Positions 44,633 to 52,309 of a DNA stretch of 64,000 bases are shown piece after piece (positions within the stretch are counted from its first letter, which is position 1; each line of letters starts with the position of its first letter). The position numbers and the translations under genes are program-made. Origin of the DNA: Nonomuraea guangzhouensis (lineage in GTDB: Bacteria; Actinomycetota; Actinomycetes; Streptosporangiales; Streptosporangiaceae); contig NZ_JAHKRM010000001.1 in assembly GCF_019396345.1 (NCBI RefSeq), positions 434,001 through 498,000 on the forward strand. The letters run 5' to 3'. The notes beneath the pieces are model-generated. The model did no database searches. It was not told the DNA's origin and saw only the letters and a program-made list of their open reading frames with translations.

Positions 44633-46126
44633 GTGAAGGACAAGAACGCCGAAGAGTCCCAGCTCGCCGGGCTCTCGCGGCGTCGCCTGGTCAAGTACGC
44701 CGGTGTCGGTGCGACGCTGGCCGCGGCGGCGCCGCTGATGGGCGGGACCGCGGCGCTGGCCGACGACGAGCGTGAGTTCGGCAACAGCGGCACCAACGGG
44801 CGGAGGTGGCGCGCGGGCGACCACCACGTGCACTCGGAGTACAGCGGCGCGTTCGACACCACGAAGAACCCGCCGACGTTCCGCAAGGGCGCCGACGCGG
44901 TCTACCCGATCGTCACCAACGCGATCATGGCCAAGTACTTCGGTCTGACCTGGGCGATGTGCACCGACCACGGCGGGCCGACGCATTCGAAGGTCAACCT
45001 GGAGCAGGCCTACCCCGATCTACTGCGCTCGCGTGTGCTCGTACCCGAGGTGCTGCAGTTCTGGGGGATGGAGTTCGACGCGCCGGCGCTGGACCACCAC
45101 ACCCTGATGATCCCGCACCACGCCGACGAGGCCCAGCAGCTGTTCGAGCTGGAGAGCCGGTTCGCCAAGCACGACGCCTTCCCCGCCGACCCGGGCCGCG
45201 ACACCGAGGCCAAGATGGTGGAGTTCCTCAAGGCGGCTCGGGGCATGCCGCGCAAGCCCCTGGTGATCGCCCACCATGCGGCCCGGTCGGCGACCGGGCT
45301 GGGTGTGTGGGGCCAGGACACTCCGCGCGAGTTCCGTAACGGCAACAATGCCGCGCCCGACATCTACGTCGGCTTCGAGGGCGCGCCGGGCCACCAGGCG
45401 GGCCCGCTGAACGGCGGAGCGCGCGGCGGGTACGGCAACCACCCGACCTACGGCGGGTTCGACCAGATGACCGCGCGGGTCGGCGGCCTGTGGGACTCGC
45501 TGCTCGGCGAGGGCCGGCACTGGTGGATCACCGCCACCTCCGACTCGCACGTGCACTGGACCCGCGGTGGCTCGGACTTCTGGCCCGGCGAGTACAGCAA
45601 GACGTACGTGGCGGCGCGTCAGGACTACGGCGACATCATGGACGCCCTGCGCAACGGCCGGATCTTCGTCACCACCGGCGACCTGATCACCGCTCTGGAC
45701 GTCACCGCGAGCAACCAGGGCCGCCAGGCCACCGTGGGAGAGACGCTCACCGTCAGCAGCCGCGACCGCACCGACGTCGAGGTAGTGATCAGGTTCCGCC
45801 CGTTGGAGGGCGAGAACGGCAACGGCGACCGCCCGCAGGTACGGCGCGTCGACCTCATCGTCGGCCAGGTCACCGGCGTGAGCGCCAACCTCGACGCCGA
45901 CACCAACCCCACCACCAAGGTCGTGGCGCGGTTCGGCGAGCGCGACTGGCGCCGCCAAGGCCAGGACTACGTCATCAGGTACACCCTGCGCGATGTGGGG
46001 ACCGACAGCTACCTCCGGGTACGCGGCACCGGCACGGACGAGATGGAGCCGCTCGCCGACGGCAAGGAGAGCCCGTGGGAAGACCTGTGGTTCTACTCCA
46101 ACCCGGTCTTCGTCCGCGTCCGCTAG
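44633..46126 (+). CDS. Tat-exported PHP-domain phosphoesterase-like protein
   Basis: 497 residues from GTG 44633. The N-terminus has a twin-arginine signal (LSRRRLVKYAGVGATLAAAA) cut near ALA-DD. PHP-type metal ligands: RAGDHHVHSEYSG, MCTDHGG, then IAHHAARSA and ATSDSHVHW. The C-terminal ~130 residues are a beta-rich domain. Family members are annotated as phosphoesterases; the substrate is unknown. It is divergent from the DsbA gene with operator 1 in the shared gap, so it may be co-regulated. Confidence 0.82.
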   Translation: MKDKNAEESQLAGLSRRRLVKYAGVGATLAAAAPLMGGTAALADDEREFGNSGTNGRRWRAGDHHVHSEYSGAFDTTKNPPTFRKGADAVYPIVTNAIMAKYFGLTWAMCTDHGGPTHSKVNLEQAYPDLLRSRVLVPEVLQFWGMEFDAPALDHHTLMIPHHADEAQQLFELESRFAKHDAFPADPGRDTEAKMVEFLKAARGMPRKPLVIAHHAARSATGLGVWGQDTPREFRNGNNAAPDIYVGFEGAPGHQAGPLNGGARGGYGNHPTYGGFDQMTARVGGLWDSLLGEGRHWWITATSDSHVHWTRGGSDFWPGEYSKTYVAARQDYGDIMDALRNGRIFVTTGDLITALDVTASNQGRQATVGETLTVSSRDRTDVEVVIRFRPLEGENGNGDRPQVRRVDLIVGQVTGVSANLDADTNPTTKVVARFGERDWRRQGQDYVIRYTLRDVGTDSYLRVRGTGTDEMEPLADGKESPWEDLWFYSNPVFVRVR

Positions 46127-46152
46127 TTCCTGGCTGAGGCGGCCGCCAGCCA

Positions 46153-46173
46153 GCTTCTACATTCTGTCGAACC
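46153..46173. promoter_or_regulatory. BlaI-type operator 2 (imperfect)
   Basis: GCTTCTAC-attct-GTCGAACC matches the operator core TTCTAC-N5-GTAGAA with one mismatch in the right arm. It lies 60 bases before the leader peptide and the DUF4142-lipoprotein-FKBP operon. Confidence 0.5.
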
Positions 46174-46232
46174 AATTGGGCCGGGCTCGCGTACCTCCGA
46201 GGGAACCACAAGCGTCAAGCGGAGGTACGCCC

Positions 46233-46289
46233 ATGATGTCGAACATCACCCTGGCCGCGACGGCCGCCGTGCGATCGCCGGGCAACTGA
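46233..46289 (+). CDS. 18-residue leader peptide
   Basis: ATGATG preceded by GGAGG at the right distance starts a short frame (MMSNITLAATAAVRSPGN, stop 46289) that ends two bases before the DUF4142 start, which itself has no good Shine-Dalgarno site. The arrangement suggests that translation of the short frame delivers ribosomes to the main gene. Confidence 0.5.
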   Translation: MMSNITLAATAAVRSPGN

Positions 46290-46291
46290 GC

Positions 46292-46957
46292 ATGGCCCCA
46301 GAATCCGGCATGCCTTCGACCAAGCGCAGGCTCTGGCGCGGCGAGCTGCTCCTGCTCGGTGGCTTCGTCGTGGCGGCCGCGGTGACGATCGTGGTGGTCC
46401 TGCCACCGTCGGTCGACTCCGCCGCCGCCACACAGACGCCCTCGGGACCCCTCACCGCTGCCGACCGCGACCTGCTGGTCAAGGTGCGGCAGGCCGGCCT
46501 GTGGGAGATGCCCGCAGGCGAGTACGCCAGAACCCGCGCCGACTCCCAGCGAGTCAAGCAGGTCGGCAAGCAGATCATGGAGGAACACAGCCGGCTGGAC
46601 CTGATGACCCGCCAGACCGCGAAGAAGCTGGGCGTGGCGCTGCCCGACGAACCCAACGCCGACCAGCAGAGCTGGATGGCCCAGCTGGCGGCGGAGAGCG
46701 GTCCCGCCTTCGACAAGGACTACGCGAACCTGCTGCGCGCCGCCCACGGCAAGGTCTTCAGCACCTTGGCGGCCGTACGAGCCGGGACCCGTAACTCCGA
46801 GATCAGGAAGTTCGCCCAGGAAGGCATCAACTTCGTCATGCGCCACATGACCTACCTGGAGTCCACCGGCATGGTCGACCACGACGAACTCCCAGAAGCC
46901 CCGACGCCCTCACCCGCTCCACCTCTCACATTTCCCCCGAAAAAGGGGAGCCGTTAA
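46292..46957 (+). CDS. DUF4142 domain exported protein
   Basis: 221 residues. One N-terminal membrane helix (LLLLGGFVVAAAVTIVVVLP) acts as signal anchor. The DUF4142 helical bundle follows: LTAADRDLLVKVRQAGLWEM, RVKQVGKQIMEEHSRLD and AAHGKVFSTLAAVRAGTRNS. It ends with a Pro-rich tail. DUF4142 proteins are ferritin-like in predicted fold and found in cell envelopes; biochemical role unknown. First of three coupled genes behind operator 2. Confidence 0.85.
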   Translation: MAPESGMPSTKRRLWRGELLLLGGFVVAAAVTIVVVLPPSVDSAAATQTPSGPLTAADRDLLVKVRQAGLWEMPAGEYARTRADSQRVKQVGKQIMEEHSRLDLMTRQTAKKLGVALPDEPNADQQSWMAQLAAESGPAFDKDYANLLRAAHGKVFSTLAAVRAGTRNSEIRKFAQEGINFVMRHMTYLESTGMVDHDELPEAPTPSPAPPLTFPPKKGSR

Positions 46958-47467
46958 ATGAGCAGGTCCCGCGAGCCCTCCTCCCTTCTGCGGAACCTTC
47001 TGTCGGGGCTCGCGGTGGTCTGCGCACTGTCGGCCATGGGCTGCGGCTCGGCCACCGACGCGGCTCGGGAAGCGCGGGGCAAGAGCATCTCCCCAGCTGC
47101 GGTGGCGAGCGTGACGGCCCGTCCGGCCAGTGTCGAACAGATGGCTTCGGCCCTTCACTGCACGGCGAGCATCACCGTCGATGCGGCCGATTTCCGCCAG
47201 GGCGTCTGCTCCACCGCCGGTTCCCAGTATTCGATGCTGGCCTTCGCCACCGGCAAGGGACAGCGTGACTGGCTGGAGTACGCGCAAATGTATGGCGGGT
47301 CGTATTTGGTCGGTGAGCGCTGGATCATCGCCGCGCGCCCCAAAGAGGCCTTGACCGCCGCTCGAGCCAGGCTGGGCGGGAGCATCCAGGAGACCGGGAC
47401 GTGGGGCGCCTCATCGACGCCGCCCACGGGCGCCGCGCCGCCGTCTGCCACCGGCAGCGGGAGGTGA
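46958..47467 (+). CDS. Lipoprotein of unknown function
   Basis: 169 residues starting right at the previous stop (TAA then ATG). Lipobox in AVVCALSAMGCGS. The mature part has two further Cys (ALHCTAS and QGVCSTA) and a compact alpha/beta stretch YSMLAFATGKGQRDWLEYAQ then YLVGERWIIAARP, resembling a small extracytoplasmic binding domain. It overlaps the region before the FKBP start. Envelope location fits the neighbouring folding factors. Confidence 0.75.
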   Translation: MSRSREPSSLLRNLLSGLAVVCALSAMGCGSATDAAREARGKSISPAAVASVTARPASVEQMASALHCTASITVDAADFRQGVCSTAGSQYSMLAFATGKGQRDWLEYAQMYGGSYLVGERWIIAARPKEALTAARARLGGSIQETGTWGASSTPPTGAAPPSATGSGR

Positions 47468-47472
47468 GCAGC

Positions 47473-48414
47473 GTGCATCACAACCGCTCGGCACGCCTGG
47501 TCATCCTGGCGGGCGTGATCGCGGCCATACTGCTCATCGTCGCCGGGACAACGCTCTACCTGCGCCCCGGGCAGGACCCTCTGACGGTCAGCGGGGGCTT
47601 CGGTGAGCAGCCGCGGGTGACCTTCGCCGAAGGCGAGCGGCCGGGCGAGGACCTGGTGGCCGAGACCGTGATCGCGGGTAACGGCGTGGTGGCGGCCCAG
47701 GACGACCTGGCCGTCGTCCAGTTCGCCAGCTACGCGTGGACCGGCACCTCCCACAGACAACTCGACAGCAGCCACGGCCAGGACAGGCCGGCCGTGATGC
47801 GGATCGGAGAGCTCGTCCCCGGCTTGAACAAAGGGCTCATCGGCAAGAAGACCGGCAGCCGGGTGGTGGTGTCGATTCCTCCCAAGGACGGCTATGGCGC
47901 CACCGGCAACCCGCAGGAGGGGGTGACCGGCGCGGACACACTCATCTACGTCGTCGATCTGCTCGCCACCTATCCGACGACCGCCTCGGCGCGCGGCCGG
48001 GCAGGCCCGGCCGACCCGGCCCTCCCCCAGGTGGTGTCCGCGCCGGCAGGCGGTCCTCCGACGGTGACGATTCCGGCGTCGGATCCGCCGGACCAACTGC
48101 GGGTGCGGACGTTGATCGAGGGAGCAGGCCCCATCATCCGCGCCGACCACATGCTGATCACTCACTATCAGGGACAGGTCTGGCGGAACGGTAAGGTCTT
48201 CGACTCCTCCTGGAGCCGGGGAGAAGTGGCGCCACTGTCATCTCTGACCGGCACGATCGCCGGCATCGGCAAGGGGCTCACCGGCCAGAAGGTCGGCAGC
48301 CGGGTACTGCTGGTCATCCCGCCCAAGGACGGCTACGGCAAGGGCGCCCCCCAGCCGGGGATCAAGAAGGACGACACCGTGGTCTTCGTCGTCGACATCC
48401 TCGGAGCGTACTGA
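47473..48414 (+). CDS. Exported double-FKBP peptidyl-prolyl isomerase
   Basis: 313 residues from GTG 47473 (GGGAGGTGAG eight bases upstream; a GTG at 47464 overlapping the lipoprotein stop is possible). A membrane anchor (LVILAGVIAAILLIVAGTT) is followed by two FKBP domains, each ending with the typical block: GSRVVVSIPPKDGYGATGNP in the first and GSRVLLVIPPKDGYGKGAPQ in the second. Both contain the central hydrophobic loop (GLNKGLIGKKTG, GIGKGLTGQKVG). PPIase activity on exported proteins is expected. Confidence 0.92.
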   Translation: MHHNRSARLVILAGVIAAILLIVAGTTLYLRPGQDPLTVSGGFGEQPRVTFAEGERPGEDLVAETVIAGNGVVAAQDDLAVVQFASYAWTGTSHRQLDSSHGQDRPAVMRIGELVPGLNKGLIGKKTGSRVVVSIPPKDGYGATGNPQEGVTGADTLIYVVDLLATYPTTASARGRAGPADPALPQVVSAPAGGPPTVTIPASDPPDQLRVRTLIEGAGPIIRADHMLITHYQGQVWRNGKVFDSSWSRGEVAPLSSLTGTIAGIGKGLTGQKVGSRVLLVIPPKDGYGKGAPQPGIKKDDTVVFVVDILGAY

Positions 48415-48434
48415 GGCTCACCCCAAGCAGCGGA

Positions 48435-49367
48435 TCAGATGGTGATGCAGATGAGCGGGGCGATCAGCACGGCCAGCGGCCCGCTGAGCAGCAGGCCGGC
48501 GGTCGAGTAGGCCGCCGCCGGGACCCAGCGGGGCTGGCCGCGCTCGGTGAGCAGCCGCTGCAGGCGCTCGACGACACCCGCATCGGCCAGGGCGAATGTG
48601 GCGCTGCCCGGTCCGGGCTCGCCTGCCGCCATGCGTACCAGGGCCCGTGCCAGTGGCAGCTCGCCGTGTGCTCGGCAGGCGTGATCGTCGGCGATCATCT
48701 CCAGCAGCACGGCGACCGCCTGTCGTGCCGTACGCGTGCAGACCAGCCAGGGGAAGGCGTGCGCCAGGGCCACGAAGGGCAGCAGGGCGAGGTCGTGGTG
48801 ACCGCGGGCATGCGCGCGCTCATGGCCGAGCACCGCCGCCAGCTCCTGGGCGGTCAGCAGGTCGAGGGTGCCCTGGCTCAGCACGATCCGTCCGTGCCTG
48901 CCCGGCACGCAGTAGGCGACGTGCTCGGCCACAGGGAGGATGTAGGCGTCGTGCGCCGGGTGGTGATCGGCGACCACGTCGACCAGCAGGCGCTGGCGCC
49001 GCCGCTCACGAATCGTCTTGGCCGCGACGCGCACCGTGTGGATGAGCAGCCAGCTCATCAGGCCCGCCGACCATGCCAGAGCCAGGAGATGAACCGGCCC
49101 GAGCCCGTCCAAGCCCTGCCCGCTGACGATCTGGCGTACCAGGGTGTGCATGCCGTGCGGGAACACCGCGGCCAGCGGCGCGACGGCGGCCACCAGCCCG
49201 AGGCCCACCGCGCCCAGGCCGGCGGCCAGCCCGACTGCCTGCCAGAGCACCAGCGCCGCACGGGGACAGCGATGCGTCCACGTCGCCCCGGCCAGGGCGC
49301 GTGCCGTGCGATCGCCCAGCATCACCGGCAACAGCGCCACCCCGGCGGCGACCAGCCAGGCGATCAC
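48435..49367 (-). CDS. M56-family membrane metalloprotease (BlaR1/MecR1-like, no sensor domain)
   Basis: 310 residues from a GTG overlapping the BlaI stop (GTGATC). Membrane segments surround a zinc-protease motif LGHERAHARGHH with a downstream Glu in LLEMIADDHACR. In BlaR1 this protease inactivates BlaI after a C-terminal penicillin-binding domain senses beta-lactam; here that domain is absent and the protein ends in two more hydrophobic stretches. The stimulus is therefore different, possibly membrane or thiol stress, judging from the gene set under the operator. Confidence 0.9.
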   Translation of the reverse strand: MIAWLVAAGVALLPVMLGDRTARALAGATWTHRCPRAALVLWQAVGLAAGLGAVGLGLVAAVAPLAAVFPHGMHTLVRQIVSGQGLDGLGPVHLLALAWSAGLMSWLLIHTVRVAAKTIRERRRQRLLVDVVADHHPAHDAYILPVAEHVAYCVPGRHGRIVLSQGTLDLLTAQELAAVLGHERAHARGHHDLALLPFVALAHAFPWLVCTRTARQAVAVLLEMIADDHACRAHGELPLARALVRMAAGEPGPGSATFALADAGVVERLQRLLTERGQPRWVPAAAYSTAGLLLSGPLAVLIAPLICITI

Positions 49368-49720
49368 TGCGCCGATCCGTCCCGTTCGCCCAGCGCCTCG
49401 CGCAAGGCGGCGGCCACCTCGGGCGTCACCGTCCCGACGAAGCGCTGTACGGCCGCCGTGACGTTGCCCGCCTCGTCCAGGGCCGCGCGCATGGCCTCGG
49501 CGATGAAGGCGTCCTTGCCTGCGGTGGCCTTGTACAGGTGTGCGCGTCCCACGCGTTCGCGGGAGACCATGCCCTTGTTCGACAGCCGCATCAGCACGGT
49601 CAGCACCGTCGTGGTGGCGGGCTGGGAGGGCAGCTTGGCCGCGAGGACATGGGCGAATATCCCCTCGGGGTGCTCCCACAGGGCTTCCATGATCGATCGC
49701 TCAAGGTTGCCGAGCTGCAC
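49364..49720 (-). CDS. BlaI/MecI/CopY-family repressor
   Basis: 118 residues. Winged-helix sequence MQLGNLERSIMEALWEHP, SQPATTTVLTVLMRLSNKGM as the recognition helix and RAHLYKATAGKDAFIAEAMR as the wing and dimerisation start; a C-terminal helical part completes the dimer domain. Autoregulation is expected through the palindrome TTCTAC-N5-GTAGAA 16 bases before its start. Co-translated with the M56 protease, the usual signalling pair. Confidence 0.93.
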   Translation of the reverse strand: MQLGNLERSIMEALWEHPEGIFAHVLAAKLPSQPATTTVLTVLMRLSNKGMVSRERVGRAHLYKATAGKDAFIAEAMRAALDEAGNVTAAVQRFVGTVTPEVAAALREALGERDGSAQ

Positions 49721-49735
49721 AATCCCTCCAGTCGC

Positions 49736-49754
49736 GTTCTACTCAGGGTAGAAG
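49736..49754. promoter_or_regulatory. BlaI-type operator 3 (autoregulatory)
   Basis: gTTCTAC-tcagg-GTAGAAg, six-base perfect arms with a five-base spacer, just upstream of the repressor start. Same core and spacing as operator 1. Confidence 0.75.
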
Positions 49755-49810
49755 GCTATCGCTCTGCTGCCGCTTGTCAGCGAGTGATCCCCGCCGCCCG
49801 CTCCTTGAGC

Positions 49811-49990
49811 TCAGACAGCCTGCAGTACGGCGGCGAGATCGTCGGGCATGGGCATCGGCTGGGTCAGGTTGACGCGGGCTCGGCCGGTGTTGCCTTCGGG
49901 GTAGCGGCCGAGCGCCGAGCCGGGCGCGGCCACGATGATCCGTATCACCTGGCCGAGGGCTTCGCGCGGGCAGGCATCCGGCGGCGACGC
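49811..49990 (-). pseudogene. Orphan C-terminal coding fragment
   Basis: The minus strand has a protein-like frame REALGQVIRIIVAAPGSA, LGRYPEGNTGRARVNL, TQPMPMPDDLAAVLQAV and a stop at 49811. No start lies upstream before the CDF gene. The sequence looks like a conserved protein end, but I cannot name the family. Confidence 0.4.
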
Positions 49991-49991
49991 A

Positions 49992-50693
49992 TCATGTGTC
50001 CTTGCGGTCGTTCTCGCAGCAGTCGTCGGCGCACGCCGATGGGGTGGTGGCGTCGGTTGTGAGGAGGTTCGGGGCGCAGCAGGTGTCTCCGCGCCAGGCT
50101 TCGCGGCCTTCCTTGACCGCCACCGCGGCGATGATCAGGGCGGCGATCGGATCGGCCCATGACCAGCCGAACAGGCTGTTGAGCGCGAGGCCGACCAGCA
50201 GCACTCCGGACAGATAGGTGCACAGCAGGGTCTGTTTGGAGTCGGCGACCGCGGAGGCGGAGCCGAGTTCGCGACCCGCGCGCCGCTGGGCGTACGACAG
50301 GAACGGCATGATCAGCAAGGAGAGGGCGGCCAGCACCAGGCCGGGGGTGGAGTGTTCAGCCTCTCCGACACCCAGGAGCGTGCGTACGGCGTCGACGGTG
50401 ACGTACGCGGCCAGGGCGAAGAACGAGATCGCGATGACGCGCAGGGCGACCTTCTCGCGTCGCTCAGGGTCGGCGGCCGAGAACTGCCAGGCGACCGCCG
50501 CGGCCGAGGCGACCTCGACCACCGAGTCCAGCCCGAACCCGATCAGCGCCGCGGACGAGGCGGCGGTTCCCGCGGTGATGGCGACGGCGGCCTCCATCAC
50601 GTTGTAGGTGATGGTCGCGGCGACCAGCAGCCGGATCCGGCGCCGCAGCGTCGCTCGGCGGAGCGGGGTCGGCTCAAGGTTCACCGCCGTCAC
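49992..50693 (-). CDS. Cation diffusion facilitator (CDF-type) metal efflux protein
   Basis: 233 residues from a GTG overlapping the ArsR stop (GTGA). Hydrophobic segments carry the CDF-like metal site: ALIGFGLDSVVEVASAAAVA, and SASAVADSKQTLLCTYLSGV with Asp residues, then WADPIAALIIAAVAVKEGREAW. The cytosolic end is Cys rich (DTCCAPNLL and CADDCCEND), suitable for soft-metal binding. Its partner is a CmtR-like repressor, so Cd, Pb or Zn export is the likely job. Confidence 0.88.
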   Translation of the reverse strand: MTAVNLEPTPLRRATLRRRIRLLVAATITYNVMEAAVAITAGTAASSAALIGFGLDSVVEVASAAAVAWQFSAADPERREKVALRVIAISFFALAAYVTVDAVRTLLGVGEAEHSTPGLVLAALSLLIMPFLSYAQRRAGRELGSASAVADSKQTLLCTYLSGVLLVGLALNSLFGWSWADPIAALIIAAVAVKEGREAWRGDTCCAPNLLTTDATTPSACADDCCENDRKDT

Positions 50694-51130
50694 GACACCG
50701 GCTCCGGCGTCGGCGCGGCATCCTGACCGGGGTGATCGCCGGCGTCGGCGATGGGCCGGGCGACAGTCTGCGAGGGGCCGTGGCGGGGGCACAGCACCAC
50801 CGCGTGCCCGGTGGCGCCCAGCAGGTGCTCGGCGGCGCCCAGCAGATCCATCAATTCCGGCCGGGTCAGCGCGTAGAACGACTGACGGCCTTCGGCGCGG
50901 TAGTCCACGAGCCCGCAGTCCCGAAGGCAGGCGAGGTGCTTGGACACCGTGGACTGAGCGAGCCCCAGCTCACCGGTCAGATCCACCACCCGCGCCTCGC
51001 CGCGGGCCAGGCGGGCCACGATACGGAGCCGCGTTTCGTCGGCCAGGGAGTGGAACAGCGCCGCCGCGGGAGAGATGCCCGCGGCGATGTCGGCGCTTAC
51101 ACACCGGCCACCGTCATTATCAATCGCCAT
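50690..51130 (-). CDS. cmtR: CmtR-like Cd/Pb-responsive ArsR-family repressor
   Basis: 146 residues. Winged helix FHSLADETRLRIVARLARGE, LTGELGLAQSTVSKHLACLR, DCGLVDYRAEGRQSFYAL. The C-x3-C in HLACLRDCGLV and a later Cys in AVVLCPRHG correspond to the three Cys ligands (57, 61, 102) of mycobacterial CmtR, so metal binding at the recognition helix is expected. A Pro-rich tail follows. The ATG sits inside a perfect 16-bp palindrome. Gene order repressor-CDF fits a metal-induced efflux operon. Confidence 0.85.
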   Translation of the reverse strand: MAIDNDGGRCVSADIAAGISPAAALFHSLADETRLRIVARLARGEARVVDLTGELGLAQSTVSKHLACLRDCGLVDYRAEGRQSFYALTRPELMDLLGAAEHLLGATGHAVVLCPRHGPSQTVARPIADAGDHPGQDAAPTPEPVS

Positions 51131-51138
51131 ATGGCGAT
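51123..51138. promoter_or_regulatory. Palindromic CmtR operator covering the start codon
   Basis: ATCGCCATATGGCGAT is a perfect 16-bp palindrome, extendable by TATC/GATA with one bulge. The cmtR start codon lies within it, so bound repressor would block transcription start or elongation, and the mRNA may be leaderless. Confidence 0.6.
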
Positions 51139-51251
51139 GATAGCCCGAAAGAGGGATGACATCGCAAGAGCAACGGCCACGGGACGCCGCTGCGACGCGG
51201 TAGGTGCTCGTCCAACGGCAACGCCAGCGATATGGGAGTTTTGTCTTGTCT

Positions 51252-51362
51252 GGCCCGTCCCTGACGCATCGCGCTGCGTATCACCAGGGCGGTGTCAGGG
51301 ATGGGAGTGGTGGTGATCATTCCGACGATGGCCGGGTAGGCGAAGAGTGCCTCATGCGCCAT
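51252..51362 (-). pseudogene. N-terminal fragment of a LysE-family exporter
   Basis: The minus-strand frame begins MAHEALFAYPAIVGMITTTP and continues PDTALVIRSAMRQGRARQ, the start of LysE/RhtB exporters (normally TPGPDTALV..R), then loses similarity after about 37 residues. The rest of the gene is missing. It lies in the ~600-bp gap before the Lsr2 gene. Confidence 0.65.
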
Positions 51363-51440
51363 GATCCCACTCTAGGGATCTTGGGCCGCAGACACGATGG
51401 CGGCCGGAGCAACCTCTGAAGCTGAGACCGGACCCCGCCC

Positions 51441-51570
51441 TGGACTACCGGATTCAGATCTCATTATGCCCCCCAATCCCCCGAAGACATTTGCCCAATG
51501 ATCCAGAACCGCTGAATTCTGCCACCCAAGCACTCGTCCTGCGCGTAGACTTAGCACCTTCACGCCGAGA
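51441..51570 (+). repeat. Diverged ~125-bp repeat, copy B
   Basis: Matches 33571-33697 in a series of blocks in the same order (actaccgga, cgaagac, tgcccaatgatccaga, gcactcg, cgtagac, ttcacgccgaga). No peptide or methyltransferase gene follows here; the Lsr2 gene begins about 190 bases later. Confidence 0.55.
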
Positions 51571-51758
51571 CGGACGCTGATTTCAGTTCCGCCTATTGAA
51601 CCGCCATGCCGGAACGAGCGGGGACGTGACCCCAGCGTGAAGAGAGTTAATGGCCGCTGAGCCGGATTCCCTAGCCGGTTAATTCTCTTGACAGCCCAAC
51701 GCACCCCTGAAAAGCGATACAGTACCCGAAACCCCATAACACATATTGGAGCGCCGGC

Positions 51759-52100
51759 ATGGCCAAGCAGATCGTTGAGTCTTTCATTGACGACATCGAC
51801 GGAAGCGAAGCGGAGAAGACCACCACGTTCGCCATCGATGGCACCACCTACGAGATCGACCTGTCGGGCAAGAACCGGGAAGATCTGGAAAAGGCGCTCG
51901 CACCCTACATCACCGTCGCCCGCCCTATCCGGGCCGAGCGCCCCGGGCGTGGCGGCCACGGGGCCGACTCCACGTCCCGGGCCATGAGCCGTGAGAAGTC
52001 CGCCGAGATCCGCAACTGGGCCAAGACTCACGGCCTGCCGGTGAGCGAGCGAGGCCGCATCGCCGCGACCATCGTGGAGAAGTTCAAGGCGGCTCAATAA
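51759..52100 (+). CDS. lsr2: Lsr2-type nucleoid-associated protein
   Basis: 113 residues. N-terminal dimerisation domain MAKQIVESFIDDIDGSEAEK and TFAIDGTTYEIDLSGKN; basic linker RAERPGRGGHG; C-terminal AT-hook-like DNA-binding domain with EIRNWAKTHGLPVSERGRIA. Lsr2 silences AT-rich and foreign DNA in actinobacteria. GGAG precedes the ATG; a TTGACA at 51688 could be a -35 box but a good -10 at normal spacing was not seen. A strong hairpin follows the gene. Confidence 0.95.
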   Translation: MAKQIVESFIDDIDGSEAEKTTTFAIDGTTYEIDLSGKNREDLEKALAPYITVARPIRAERPGRGGHGADSTSRAMSREKSAEIRNWAKTHGLPVSERGRIAATIVEKFKAAQ

Positions 52101-52156
52101 CGGCTACCGGGCGGAGCCCTCGCTCAGGGCCGCACGCCGAGAACGGTCGGGCAGAA

Positions 52157-52187
52157 GAAAGCCCTCTCCGCGATGGAGGGGGCTTTC
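52157..52187 (+). terminator. Transcription terminator after lsr2
   Basis: gaaagccctctcc pairs with ggagggggctttc around a five-base loop (gcgat), a 13-bp stem with one wobble. No T run follows, as often in actinobacteria. Confidence 0.75.
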
Positions 52188-52309
52188 AAGGCGTGACTAT
52201 TCAGCGGCGGGCCAGGTCGAGGCCGAGCTTGCTCGACCACGCATGGAATGACACCCATTCCCGGCGGTTTTTCGACCCCCTGGCACCTTCAGATGATTAA
52301 GCGAGAGTG

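Noticed and set aside
51688..51723. lsr2 promoter with TTGACA and a downstream TACAGT
   Set aside because: The spacing is about 22-24 bases, too long for a normal promoter; only mentioned in the lsr2 entry.
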